A stretch of 18,622 bases of DNA from NCBI GenBank assembly GCA_934572365.1, contig CAKTKX010000011.1, positions 1 through 18,622 on the forward strand, written 5' to 3'. Below, in pieces: positions 1-7,593 of the stretch (position 1 is the stretch's first letter; the number at the start of each line of letters is the position of its first letter). The position numbers and the translations under genes are program-made. Source of the stretch: an uncultured Oscillospiraceae bacterium. Its GTDB lineage: Bacteria > Bacillota > Clostridia > Oscillospirales > Oscillospiraceae. Under the pieces are notes generated by a model that did not search any database, had not been told where the DNA came from, and saw only the letters and a list, made by a program, of their open reading frames with translations.

Positions 1-2
1 GC

Positions 3-365
3 CTGTGCCCGACGCTTATCCGCGAGGGCTACGTCTACATCGCGGAGACGCCGCTGTTCGAGATCAACTGCAAGGACAAGACGTGGTTCGCCTACTCCGA
101 GCGCGAAAAGGCGGACATTCTCAAGGAGCTGGAGGGAAAGAAGGTCAGCATCCAGCGCTCGAAGGGTCTCGGCGAAAATGACCCGGAGATGATGTGGCTG
201 ACGACGATGAACCCGGAGACGCGGCGGCTGGTGAAGGTGATGCCCGTGGACGTCGAGGAGACAGCACGTGTGTTTGATCTCCTCCTCGGCGATAACCTCG
301 CCGGGCGGAAGGATTACATCGCCGAAAACGGGCATAAGTATATGGATATGATTGATGTGAGCTGA
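3..365 (+). CDS. parE: Type IIA DNA topoisomerase subunit B (ParE/GyrB-like), C-terminal end only
   Basis: Only the last 120 residues are in the window; the gene begins upstream. The translation has the TOPRIM/C-terminal signature of GyrB/ParE: an IAETPLF-like strand near the start, then KVSIQRSKGLGENDPEMMW and a final stretch ending in MDMIDVS. The QRSKGLGE motif is close to the canonical QRFKGLGEM segment of the ATPase subunit. In the family this subunit hydrolyses ATP to drive strand passage with the subunit A partner encoded at 1233. The usual immediate neighbourhood of B and A genes is interrupted here by one extra gene that starts 3 nt after this stop. Calling it ParE rather than a second GyrB rests on the ParC-like partner and is inference. 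Confidence 0.9.
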   Translation: MCPTLIREGYVYIAETPLFEINCKDKTWFAYSEREKADILKELEGKKVSIQRSKGLGENDPEMMWLTTMNPETRRLVKVMPVDVEETARVFDLLLGDNLAGRKDYIAENGHKYMDMIDVS

Positions 366-368
366 GAT

Positions 369-1196
369 ATGATAGATGGACTAGATTGGACAATTTCAGT
401 TTTAGAAAACATTGACCACACATCTTACCTGAAAGAGCTGTGCTGCCAATATTCCGTATACGATTTTGACGACAAGTTCCGGGTGATACGTGATCCAATA
501 AGCGATTTAATCGACAAAAATTATGAGGCCGGTTACTTCTTGAGTAAATATCCGTATGTGCTATCGCTCTACGGACTGGACGACGGACAGATGGATCATC
601 TGAGTGTGGACGGACTACCGTACCTGGCAACTCTTGCCTGTCTGACATGGCACTTTCGACATGACCACTTTTGCGAGGGGTCTCTCACTTCACGCAGCAT
701 TGCAAATGGGACTCTGCTGCGGCTGTTCCGGCATTTAAGAGAGCTGTACAAAACACACCCCTCAATTTCCACTTTGGAAGAATTGCATTATACAAATTGT
801 AATACACTTCCGTCCCAGCCGGGCATTTACCGCGTGCTGGTTCCGGAAAAAGTTCCTGTCTCCTTTATTGAATCCCCCCGTAATTCGAGCGCAGAAAGCT
901 ATCCCGCAGTGCTATTGGAGCAAAAATACGACCTGTGCGCGGACAAATCCGTCCTATATATCGGCAAGGCAAACGGGCACGGTGGCCTGCGGCAGCGGGT
1001 GCGGCAGTACATCAAATACGGCTGGGGTGCCGCCGCCAACCACAAAGGCGGTCGCGCCGTCTGGCAGGTGGAAAACTTCCCGATTTTGCTGTTGGAGTAC
1101 GAAGTCTGCGAAGATTGTGAGCAGCGGGAACACGAGCTGCTGGCCGCTTTTAAGCGAGAAAACGGTGTTTATCCTCTGGCAAATTGGCGGGGATAG
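369..1196 (+). CDS. GIY-YIG nuclease-like protein with N-terminal DUF6508-like region
   Basis: This 275-residue protein sits between the topoisomerase B and A genes. The C-terminal half (about 148-275) carries all landmarks of a GIY-YIG nuclease: GIY at 152-154, YIG at 197-199, a basic helix with R208/R210/R212, a glutamate at 254 in a REHELL helix that aligns with the catalytic Glu of the family, and N272 near the end. The N-terminal part (about 1-135) is helical and has an RHDHFCEG...NG...L..L pattern that resembles DUF6508 by eye; that assignment is tentative. No signal peptide or membrane segment is apparent. There is no clear Shine-Dalgarno site and only 3 nt from the upstream stop, so translational coupling is likely. 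The first half is more AT-rich than its neighbours, suggesting acquisition. The function is not known; DNA cleavage or repair is inferred from the fold. Confidence 0.75.
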   Translation: MIDGLDWTISVLENIDHTSYLKELCCQYSVYDFDDKFRVIRDPISDLIDKNYEAGYFLSKYPYVLSLYGLDDGQMDHLSVDGLPYLATLACLTWHFRHDHFCEGSLTSRSIANGTLLRLFRHLRELYKTHPSISTLEELHYTNCNTLPSQPGIYRVLVPEKVPVSFIESPRNSSAESYPAVLLEQKYDLCADKSVLYIGKANGHGGLRQRVRQYIKYGWGAAANHKGGRAVWQVENFPILLLEYEVCEDCEQREHELLAAFKRENGVYPLANWRG

Positions 1197-1216
1197 GCAA
1201 AACAAAGTTCCACAAT

Positions 1217-1221
1217 GGAGG
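1217..1221 (+). promoter_or_regulatory. Ribosome binding site deciding the parC start
   Basis: A GGAGG stands 11 nt before the ATG at 1233. A longer in-frame reading would begin with the ATG at 1215, but that codon overlaps this Shine-Dalgarno sequence and lacks one of its own, so 1233 is preferred. Confidence 0.7.
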
Positions 1222-1232
1222 AATCTATTCCT

Positions 1233-3476
1233 ATGGCAAAGAAAAAAACAGAAAAACGCACCGCCCATCGGGCGGCAGGGCCGAATGTGATGGGTCTGCG
1301 CGGCACGGTGGTCGATCAGGCGATTACTGAGACGCTTGACATGAACTACATGCCCTATGCCATGTCGGTGATCGTTTCCCGGGCAATTCCCGAGATCGAC
1401 GGCTTCAAGCCGTCTCACCGCAAGCTGCTGTACACCATGTACAAAATGGGTCTGCTCACCGGCGGACGGACGAAGTCCGCCAACATCGTCGGTCAGACCA
1501 TGCGCCTGAACCCCCACGGCGACGCCGCCATTTATGAGACCATGGTGCGTCTTGCCAAGGGCAACGAGACGCTGCTGCATCCTTTCGTGGATTCCAAGGG
1601 CAACTTCGGTAAGGTGTACTCCCGAGACATGGCTTACGCCGCCGCCCGTTACACCGAGGCCAAGCTGGATTCCATCTGCGCCGAGGTGTTCAAGGACATC
1701 GACAGCGACACCGTGGACATGGTGGACAACTACGACGCCACCATGAAGGAGCCGGCGCTGCTGCCCACCACCTTCCCCAACGTGTTGGTTTCTGCCAACC
1801 AGGGCATCGCCGTGGGCATGGCGTCCAACATCTGCTCGTTTAACCTGCGGGAGGTGTGCGACACCGCCATTGCCCTGATGAAAAATCCCAACCACGACAT
1901 TCTGGAGACCCTGCCCGGCCCGGATTTTTCCACCGGCGGCGAGCTGCTGTTTGACGAAGCCGCCACACGGGAAATCTATGCCACAGGCCGTGGAAGCTTC
2001 CGGCTCCGGGCAAAATGGCGCTACGTCAAGGACGGCAACCTGATCGAAATTACGGAAATCCCCTACACCACCGCCACGGAAGTCATCATGGACAAGGTGG
2101 CGGAGCTGATCAAGGCGGGAAAGATCAAAGAGATCGCCGATATGCGGGACGAGACCGACCTTGGCGGCCTGAAGCTGACCATCGACCTGAAACGGGGCGT
2201 TGACCCGGAGAAGCTGATGCAGAAGCTGTTCCGGCTGACACCCTTGCAGGACAGCTTCCCCTGCAACTTCAACATCCTCATCGCGGGAATGCCCCGGGTG
2301 ATGGGCGTGGGGGAGATTCTGGACGAGTGGACGGCCTGGCGCACGGACTGCGTCAAGCGGCGCATCTTCTTCCAGGTTCAGAAGAAGGAAGACCGCCTGC
2401 ACCTGTTAAAGGGTCTGGAGCGGATTTTGCTGGACATCGACAAGGCCATTGCCATCATCCGGGAGACGGAGCTGGAAAGCGAGGTCGTACCCAACCTGAT
2501 GATCGGCTTCGGCATTGACGAGATCCAGGCGAATTACGTGGCGGAGATCAAGCTGCGCAACATCAACAAGGAATACATCCTCAAGCAGACCCGCGCCATC
2601 GACGATCTGGAAGGGGAGATCGCCGATCTGAGAGACACGCTGGGTAGCCCCCGGAAGCTGAAAAACGTCATTATCAAGGAGCTGCAGGCGGTGGCCGACA
2701 AGTTCGGTCAGTCCCGGCGGACGGAGATCCTCTACGACGCCCAGGAGGCCGCCCCCGAGGAAGAGGACGACGTGCCGGATTACGGCGTGACGGTGTTCGT
2801 CTCCAAGGAGGGGTATCTGAAAAAGATGACCGCCCAGTCCCTGCGGATGAGCGGCGAGCAGAAATTCAAGGAGGGCGACAGCCTGTCCTTCTCCAAAGAA
2901 ACCACCAACAGAGCGGAATTTCTGGTGTTTACCGACCGGTATCAGTGCTACAAGTCCCGTCTTTCCGACTTCGACGACGGCAAGGCATCCCAGCTGGGCG
3001 ACTATCTGCCCCAGAAGCTGGGCTTCGAGGCGGGAGAAAATCTGGTGGCGCTGGTGTTCTGCGGGGACTACAAGGGCTTTATCCTGTTCTTCTTTGAAAA
3101 CGGCAAGGCGGCGAAGGTCCCCCTGTCCGCCTATGAGACCAAGACCAACCGGAAGAAGCTCACCGGCGCCTACAGTGACAGAAGCCCGCTGATAAAAGTG
3201 GTGGCGCTGGATGCGGACGAGCAGATGGCGGTGTACTCCACCGACGGCCGGGCGGCGATCTTCTCCACGGCGCAGCTTCTTCCCAAGACCACGAGGAATA
3301 CCCAGGGCGTGGCGGTGATGACGCTGAAAAAGAAGGCGGCGCTGCGGGACGCGGTGCTGCTGAGTCAGAGCGGCATCGTCAACGAAAGCCGCTACCGCAC
3401 CAAGACCATCCCCTCCGCCGGGGCGCTGCTGAAAGAAGAGGATTCGGCGGAAAAGCAGCAAACCTTCGAGGTGTAA
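1233..3476 (+). CDS. parC: DNA topoisomerase IV subunit A-like (ParC/GyrA family)
   Basis: A 747-residue type IIA topoisomerase subunit A, which cuts and rejoins DNA through a tyrosine while the B subunit supplies ATP energy. The breakage-reunion domain starts about residue 25 (DQAITETLDMNYMPYAMSVIV); the PHGDAAIYE segment lies at 94-102 and the catalytic tyrosine is Y140 in AAARYTEAKL. A coiled-coil region around 380-480 is followed by a beta-pinwheel C-terminal domain with repeated strands (GYLKKMT, QCYKSRL, GKAAKVPL, GRAAIFS). The GyrA-box QRRGGKG is absent, which favours a relaxing/decatenating ParC-like enzyme over a supercoiling gyrase. The position equal to E. coli ParC Ser80 is Ala98, while the Glu84 equivalent is kept as E102. 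It probably forms an operon with the B gene at the window start despite the intervening nuclease-like gene. Confidence 0.92.
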   Translation: MAKKKTEKRTAHRAAGPNVMGLRGTVVDQAITETLDMNYMPYAMSVIVSRAIPEIDGFKPSHRKLLYTMYKMGLLTGGRTKSANIVGQTMRLNPHGDAAIYETMVRLAKGNETLLHPFVDSKGNFGKVYSRDMAYAAARYTEAKLDSICAEVFKDIDSDTVDMVDNYDATMKEPALLPTTFPNVLVSANQGIAVGMASNICSFNLREVCDTAIALMKNPNHDILETLPGPDFSTGGELLFDEAATREIYATGRGSFRLRAKWRYVKDGNLIEITEIPYTTATEVIMDKVAELIKAGKIKEIADMRDETDLGGLKLTIDLKRGVDPEKLMQKLFRLTPLQDSFPCNFNILIAGMPRVMGVGEILDEWTAWRTDCVKRRIFFQVQKKEDRLHLLKGLERILLDIDKAIAIIRETELESEVVPNLMIGFGIDEIQANYVAEIKLRNINKEYILKQTRAIDDLEGEIADLRDTLGSPRKLKNVIIKELQAVADKFGQSRRTEILYDAQEAAPEEEDDVPDYGVTVFVSKEGYLKKMTAQSLRMSGEQKFKEGDSLSFSKETTNRAEFLVFTDRYQCYKSRLSDFDDGKASQLGDYLPQKLGFEAGENLVALVFCGDYKGFILFFFENGKAAKVPLSAYETKTNRKKLTGAYSDRSPLIKVVALDADEQMAVYSTDGRAAIFSTAQLLPKTTRNTQGVAVMTLKKKAALRDAVLLSQSGIVNESRYRTKTIPSAGALLKEEDSAEKQQTFEV

Positions 3477-3507
3477 AAACGAACAGATTGGAAAGAAGAG
3501 GACGTTT

Positions 3508-4371
3508 ATGCGCAAGATTTGGGAAGATTACCGCTGGATTCTGGCGACGGCTGTGGGAAGCACGATTTTCGCACTGGGCTTTTCCCTGTTCCTACAGCCC
3601 AATGAGATCAGCCCCGGCGGTATTTCCGGCCTTGCGCTGGTGGCGGTGGAGCTGCTGGGCTACGGCAGCGTGGGCGTGCTGACGATTATCATCAATCTGC
3701 CCCTGTTTGTCCTCGGCGGTGTGAAGATCGGCAGACGGTTTTTCTGCGGCAGTCTGCTGGGAATGATTCTCAGCTCGATCCTGATCGACGTTTTTGCCAA
3801 GGTCACGATGCCGCCCATGGATTCGCTGCTCTGCGCCCTTTACGGCGGCATGATCTGCGGGCTGGGGCTGGGCATGGTGTTCATCTGCGGCACCTCCACC
3901 GGCGGCTCGGATATCGTGGTGCGGCTGCTGAAACTCAAGTACCGGGATGTCCCCATCGGACAGATTTCCATGTGCTTTGACGCCGGGGTGGCCGTCCTGA
4001 CGGGCATCGTGTTTCAGGACATCACCAAGGCGCTGTATACCGGCGTGGCGGTGTTCGTTACGGGTAAGGTGATGGACGCCGTGGTGTACCGGTTCGACTA
4101 TTCCAAAGTGGCGCTGATCATCACCAAAGAGTATGACAAGGTGGCAGAGGCCATCTGCACCAAGCTGGACAGGGGGGCGACCTTCTTAAACGGGGAAGGC
4201 TCCTACAGCCATGAACCGACCAAGGTGGTGCTGACCGCTGTGAAAAAGCAGCAGGTCACGGAGCTGAAGGAGCTGGTCATGGACATCGACCCCAACGCCT
4301 TTGTTATCGTGCAGGAGGCGCACCAGGTGCTGGGAGACGGCTTCTCCCGGTACTCAAAACAGTCACTGTAG
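3508..4371 (+). CDS. YitT family membrane protein (DUF161 plus DUF2179)
   Basis: This 287-residue protein has an N-terminal membrane block of five to six hydrophobic segments between about residues 10 and 185, including the conserved LQPNEISPGGISGLAL loop and CGTSTGGSDIVVRLL, both hallmarks of the YitT family. The soluble C-terminal domain (about 200-275) starts SKVALIITKEYDKVAEAI and contains RGATFLNGEGSYS, typical of DUF2179. Members are found in many Firmicutes; some relatives have been linked to transport, but the biochemical role is not established. A GA-rich ribosome site precedes the ATG. It follows parC by 31 nt on the same strand and is followed by the lipoprotein gene 25 nt later, so one transcript is likely. 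Confidence 0.9.
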   Translation: MRKIWEDYRWILATAVGSTIFALGFSLFLQPNEISPGGISGLALVAVELLGYGSVGVLTIIINLPLFVLGGVKIGRRFFCGSLLGMILSSILIDVFAKVTMPPMDSLLCALYGGMICGLGLGMVFICGTSTGGSDIVVRLLKLKYRDVPIGQISMCFDAGVAVLTGIVFQDITKALYTGVAVFVTGKVMDAVVYRFDYSKVALIITKEYDKVAEAICTKLDRGATFLNGEGSYSHEPTKVVLTAVKKQQVTELKELVMDIDPNAFVIVQEAHQVLGDGFSRYSKQSL

Positions 4372-4396
4372 GGAAATTGCAAGGAAGGAGAACCGC

Positions 4397-5578
4397 ATGA
4401 GACATAAGCTTTTGCCGCTGCTGCTGGCGCTCAGTCTGCTGCTCACCGGCTGCGGCTGGATGGACGGCCGGTATTCTTCCGTGACGCCCCACTTGGAACA
4501 GCGGCAGAACACCCAGTCGGAGGTGGTCGTGGCTTCCGACTATCTGGATCTGATGAAGGCGCTGAAGGAAATGATCCAGTCCGGCAACGAAAGCGGCGTG
4601 ATCAATGTGGCGGACTATCCTGCGGACGCTGTGGAAAGCGGCATGGCCGTGGCGGTGCAGTACGCCACGGAAACCTACCCCGTCGGCGCGTATGCGGTGG
4701 ACAGCATCGACTATGAGATCGGCGCCAACGGCGGCTTACCCGCCGTAGCTGTGTCCATTTCCTATCGCCACGGTGCCATGGAGATTCGGACAATCCGGGA
4801 GGTCTCCGGCAGCGGGGAAGCGGTAAACGAGATCGTCAAGGCGCTGAACAATTTTGATGCCGGCGTGGTGCTGCTGGTGGATGATTACGTCACCATGGAC
4901 TTTACCCAGCTGGTGCGGGATCACGCCGAGAAGCACCCGGAGGCGGTGATGGAGACGCCCCAGGTGACGTCGGCGGCCTACGGCGCCGGGAGCTCCCGGG
5001 TGGTGGAGGTGACCTTCACCTATCAGACGGGCCGGGACGCCCTACGGCAGATGCAGTCTCAGGTGAAGCCGGTGTTCGATGCGGCGTCCCTGTACGTCAG
5101 CGGCGACGGAGAGGATCGTCAGAAGCTTTCCCAGCTGTACGCCTTTCTGATGGAGCGCTTCGATTACAAGATCGAAACGTCCATTACCCCGGCCTACAGC
5201 CTTCTGCGCCACGGAGTAGGGGACAGCAGAGCCTTTGCCACGGTGTACGCCGCCATGTGCCGCTTAGCAGGGCTGGAGTGCATGACGGTGACAGGAACCC
5301 ACGCGGGAGACCCCTGGACGTGGAATATCGTGCTGGACGACGGGCATTATTACCATGTAGATCTTCTGCGGTGCAGCGAACTGGGCGGCTATCATGAATT
5401 CACCGACCAGGAGATGTCGGGCTACGTCTGGGACTACACGGCCTACCCCGAATGCCCGGCGGCCTCCGCAGCTCCGGCCGCAGAGACCGGCACCATCCGG
5501 GAGACGGAAAAACCGACGGAAGCCCCCACCGTCCCGCCGGAGGAAACGGTGGCAGCGACGGAGAATTTGGGCGAATAA
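4397..5578 (+). CDS. Lipoprotein with degenerate transglutaminase-like domain
   Basis: A 393-residue exported protein. A strong ribosome site (AAGGAAGGAG at 4381-4390) selects the ATG at 4397; the reading frame is open further upstream but lacks a signal there. The first 19 residues form a lipoprotein signal peptide with LLTGC and lipidated C19, so it should be anchored outside the cytoplasmic membrane. Residues about 245-350 match a transglutaminase-like fold: helix then GVGDSRAFATVYAAMCRLAGL, strand, WTWNIVLDDGHYYHVDLL. In active members these positions hold Cys, His and Asp; here they read S277, W307 and D322, so the catalytic Cys and His appear lost and the domain may only bind. The middle part is unrecognised, and the tail (353-393) is a Pro/Thr/Glu-rich linker-like end. 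Confidence 0.8.
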   Translation: MRHKLLPLLLALSLLLTGCGWMDGRYSSVTPHLEQRQNTQSEVVVASDYLDLMKALKEMIQSGNESGVINVADYPADAVESGMAVAVQYATETYPVGAYAVDSIDYEIGANGGLPAVAVSISYRHGAMEIRTIREVSGSGEAVNEIVKALNNFDAGVVLLVDDYVTMDFTQLVRDHAEKHPEAVMETPQVTSAAYGAGSSRVVEVTFTYQTGRDALRQMQSQVKPVFDAASLYVSGDGEDRQKLSQLYAFLMERFDYKIETSITPAYSLLRHGVGDSRAFATVYAAMCRLAGLECMTVTGTHAGDPWTWNIVLDDGHYYHVDLLRCSELGGYHEFTDQEMSGYVWDYTAYPECPAASAAPAAETGTIRETEKPTEAPTVPPEETVAATENLGE

Positions 5579-5675
5579 AAACGGCGAGGCGCGTATGTAA
5601 TCGGTTTGGCGTATGGATATTTCCGGCTCCGCTGCCGGAGAATGGGCGAGAAGGCACCCTTTGAATCAGTATAAA

Positions 5676-5713
5676 TTCCCCCTGACGCGGCCATCGGCCT
5701 GCGTCAGGGGGAA
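5676..5713. terminator. Bidirectional intrinsic terminator between lipoprotein gene and gntR
   Basis: A perfect 13-bp inverted repeat (TTCCCCCTGACGC at 5676-5688 with its complement at 5701-5713) encloses a 12-nt loop that can itself fold by GGCC pairing. T-rich sequence follows weakly on both strands. The two flanking genes converge on it, so it likely serves both. Confidence 0.8.
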
Positions 5714-5730
5714 TGCTGTTTGTCTGGGCA

Positions 5731-6378
5731 TCAGAACAGCAGTGCCAGATTGCGCTCAAAGGTCTCGCGGACGCTTTCTACGTGCCTGCGGACGGCGGCC
5801 TCGGCGGCTGCGGCATCCTGAATGCGGATGGCATCCAGAATGGCTTTGTGTTCCTGCAAAGAGTGCGTATCCCGACCCGGTACCAGGATCGTCTTCATGT
5901 TGTACTTTCGCATCTGCTGCTTCAGCTTGATCAGGATCTCAGTGGCGGTTTTATTGGGGCAGGCGTCATAGATGATGGCGTGAAATTGCTGGTTCAGAGC
6001 GGAGTACCCCATCAGATCGCCTGCTTCCTGACGCTGACACATCTGGGTAACGATCCCTTCCAGACGCTGAAACTGTGCCTCCGTGATGCAGGGAACGGCC
6101 AGCCGGGTGATGAAGCCCTCCAGCTCCACACGCAGCTGCAGATAATCCAGCACCTCCTGGGAGGAATAGCTGCGGACCTTGGCACCCTTGTTCATCTCAA
6201 TGGTGACATAGGAGTCGTTTTCCAGCATCAGCAGTGCCTTTTTTATGGTGTTGCGGCTGACGTTGTATTCGTTCGCAAGCTCTACCTCCGGCAAACTGGC
6301 AGAGGGAGAATAGACGCCCCGGAGGATCTTATCCTTTAAGGATTCGTAGACCGTGATGGTCGAGTTCGTTTTGGCCAT
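5731..6378 (-). CDS. GntR family transcriptional regulator, FadR/FCD subfamily
   Basis: A 215-residue regulator. Residues about 8-72 form the winged helix domain of GntR proteins (VYESLKDKILRGVYSPSASLPE, then NEYNVSRNTIKKALLMLE). Residues about 75-210 are an all-helical FCD ligand domain with the metal/ligand histidines in place: H133 in NQQFHAII, H177 in EHKAI and H199 in RRHV. The Asp that normally leads the DxxFH motif is Asn129. It is transcribed divergently from the seven-gene transport/catabolism operon, so it most likely controls that operon and itself, with an intermediate or the imported acid as ligand. Matching operator-like sites flank the intergenic region. GGGG seven nt before the ATG acts as ribosome site. 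Confidence 0.93.
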   Translation of the reverse strand: MAKTNSTITVYESLKDKILRGVYSPSASLPEVELANEYNVSRNTIKKALLMLENDSYVTIEMNKGAKVRSYSSQEVLDYLQLRVELEGFITRLAVPCITEAQFQRLEGIVTQMCQRQEAGDLMGYSALNQQFHAIIYDACPNKTATEILIKLKQQMRKYNMKTILVPGRDTHSLQEHKAILDAIRIQDAAAAEAAVRRHVESVRETFERNLALLF

Positions 6379-6426
6379 GAAGTTACCCCAATCTTTTGTT
6401 TCCGTTCAAATGAAGGAAGAACATTA

Positions 6427-6437
6427 TTGCTCAACAA
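6427..6437. promoter_or_regulatory. GntR operator candidate 1 (gntR side)
   Basis: TTGCTCAACAA lies inside the perfect inverted repeat TTATTG-N5-CAATAA (6424-6440). It fits the FadR-subfamily consensus TNGTNNNACNA at five of six fixed bases. It sits just downstream of the predicted gntR transcription start, suiting autorepression. Confidence 0.6.
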
Positions 6438-6450
6438 TAAAGTTGGTTTC

Positions 6451-6478
6451 ATTATAGCATTACAAGGAAAAAAGTCAA
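6451..6478 (-). promoter_or_regulatory. gntR promoter
   Basis: On the minus strand TTGACT (6473-6478) and TATAAT (6451-6456) are separated by 16 nt, a good sigma-A promoter that would start about 65-70 nt before the gntR start codon. Confidence 0.7.
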
Positions 6479-6574
6479 GATTCTATTTGCGAAATGGGGA
6501 TTGTTCAAGATATACAAATTCAAATATGAATTTCCGTCGTAGTTTACAAAGTCTTTTGCAGGCGGAAATTGCTC

Positions 6575-6603
6575 TTGACAAGGAAACAAGAATGTTATAC
6601 AAT
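6575..6603 (+). promoter_or_regulatory. Promoter of the catabolic operon
   Basis: TTGACA (6575-6580) and TACAAT (6598-6603) with a 17-nt spacer form a near-consensus sigma-A promoter. Transcription should begin near 6610, about 60 nt before the first gene, with operator candidate 2 just downstream. Confidence 0.8.
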
Positions 6604-6621
6604 CCGTGCATATAAGATAAT

Positions 6622-6632
6622 TTGCTCTACAA
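6622..6632. promoter_or_regulatory. GntR operator candidate 2 (operon side)
   Basis: TTGCTCTACAA repeats candidate 1 with one substitution; the match extends to 13 positions with one mismatch. It lies about +12 to +22 relative to the predicted operon start, where a bound repressor would block transcription. Confidence 0.6.
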
Positions 6633-6669
6633 TATTGAAAATCAACATCACGAGAGGAGAGATGATTTC

Positions 6670-7566
6670 ATGGACTGTAAAGATTTGATCAAGGGTGCAT
6701 ATGATCTGCACGTTCACTCGGCACCGGATGTCCTGCCCCGGAAGATGAATGATATTGAGATGGCAAAGCGCATCCAGGAAAGCGGCATGGCGGGATACGC
6801 CATTAAGAGCCACTTCTTTTGTACCAGTGAACGGGCTGCGCTGATGCACGAATTGTATCCGGATGTGGACTACGTCGGTACGATCACCCTGAACAGCTCG
6901 GTGGGTGGGATCAATCCCACGGCTATGGAGATGGCGGCTCGCAGCGGGGCAAAGCTGGTTTGGTTCCCTACCTGCGACAGTGAGCATGAGCGTACCCATA
7001 CCTTCAGCGGGGATCCCAACAAGAAGCTGCCGTTCTGGGCGCGGATCATTCTGGAGATGAAGGAAGCCGGCATTGAGGCACCTACCATCAGCTGCCTGGA
7101 TGCACAGGGCAACCTGAAGCGGAATGTGCTGGATACCCTGGACGTGATTGCAAAGTACAATGTCATCCTGACCACCGGGCATATCTCCCACGAGGAAGCC
7201 TACAAGTTGATTCCGGAGGCTGCAAAACGGGGCGTGAAGAACATGGTCATTACCCATGTAACCTTCCCCACCACCTGCTACTCGGTGGAGGATCAGAAGA
7301 TGTTTGCTTCCTACGGCGCCAAGATGGAACACTGCTACACGACCTGGGCTACGGGCAAAAGCGATTGGCAGACGGAAGTGGAGCAGATCCGGGCGCTGGG
7401 CGCTGAAAATGTGATCCTGGGTACCGATCTGGGACAGCCGGCGGCTGTTTATCCGGATGAGGGAATGCTGGCCTGGGCCGAAAAGCTCACTGCCGAGGGC
7501 TTCTCCGCCGAGGAAATTCGCACCATGATGGTTTACAATCCCAGAAAGCTGCTGGGCAAAGATTGA
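6670..7566 (+). CDS. DUF6282-like amidohydrolase-superfamily metal hydrolase
   Basis: A 298-residue cytosolic protein. AGGAG at 6655-6659 selects the ATG at 6670; an upstream in-frame TTG overlaps the operator and has no ribosome site. The metal-binding layout of amidohydrolase-superfamily barrels is visible: H14 and H16 in DLHVHSAPD, K46/H48 in AIKSHF, H171 in TTGH, H196 in ITHV and D253 in GTDLGQ. The sequence resembles DUF6282 proteins, whose substrates are unknown. It is the first gene of the GntR-controlled operon with a GalB-like hydratase, a polycarboxylate transporter and an RraA-type aldolase. By analogy with LigI, the 2-pyrone-4,6-dicarboxylate lactonase of the same superfamily, it may hydrolyse an imported lactone or related acid; that is inference. 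Confidence 0.8.
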   Translation: MDCKDLIKGAYDLHVHSAPDVLPRKMNDIEMAKRIQESGMAGYAIKSHFFCTSERAALMHELYPDVDYVGTITLNSSVGGINPTAMEMAARSGAKLVWFPTCDSEHERTHTFSGDPNKKLPFWARIILEMKEAGIEAPTISCLDAQGNLKRNVLDTLDVIAKYNVILTTGHISHEEAYKLIPEAAKRGVKNMVITHVTFPTTCYSVEDQKMFASYGAKMEHCYTTWATGKSDWQTEVEQIRALGAENVILGTDLGQPAAVYPDEGMLAWAEKLTAEGFSAEEIRTMMVYNPRKLLGKD

Positions 7567-7593
7567 ATTGAAATCGATTAGGAGGCAATTGCA

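Noticed and set aside
954..2402. A 482-codon minus-strand open frame opposite the nuclease-like and parC genes
   Set aside because: The plus strand encodes clear family proteins; the minus translation is histidine- and glycine-rich low-quality sequence typical of shadows.
5622..5639. Short TCCGGC/GCCGGA hairpin after the lipoprotein gene as its terminator
   Set aside because: It is only 6 bp without a T-run; the 13-bp stem at 5676 is a far better terminator.
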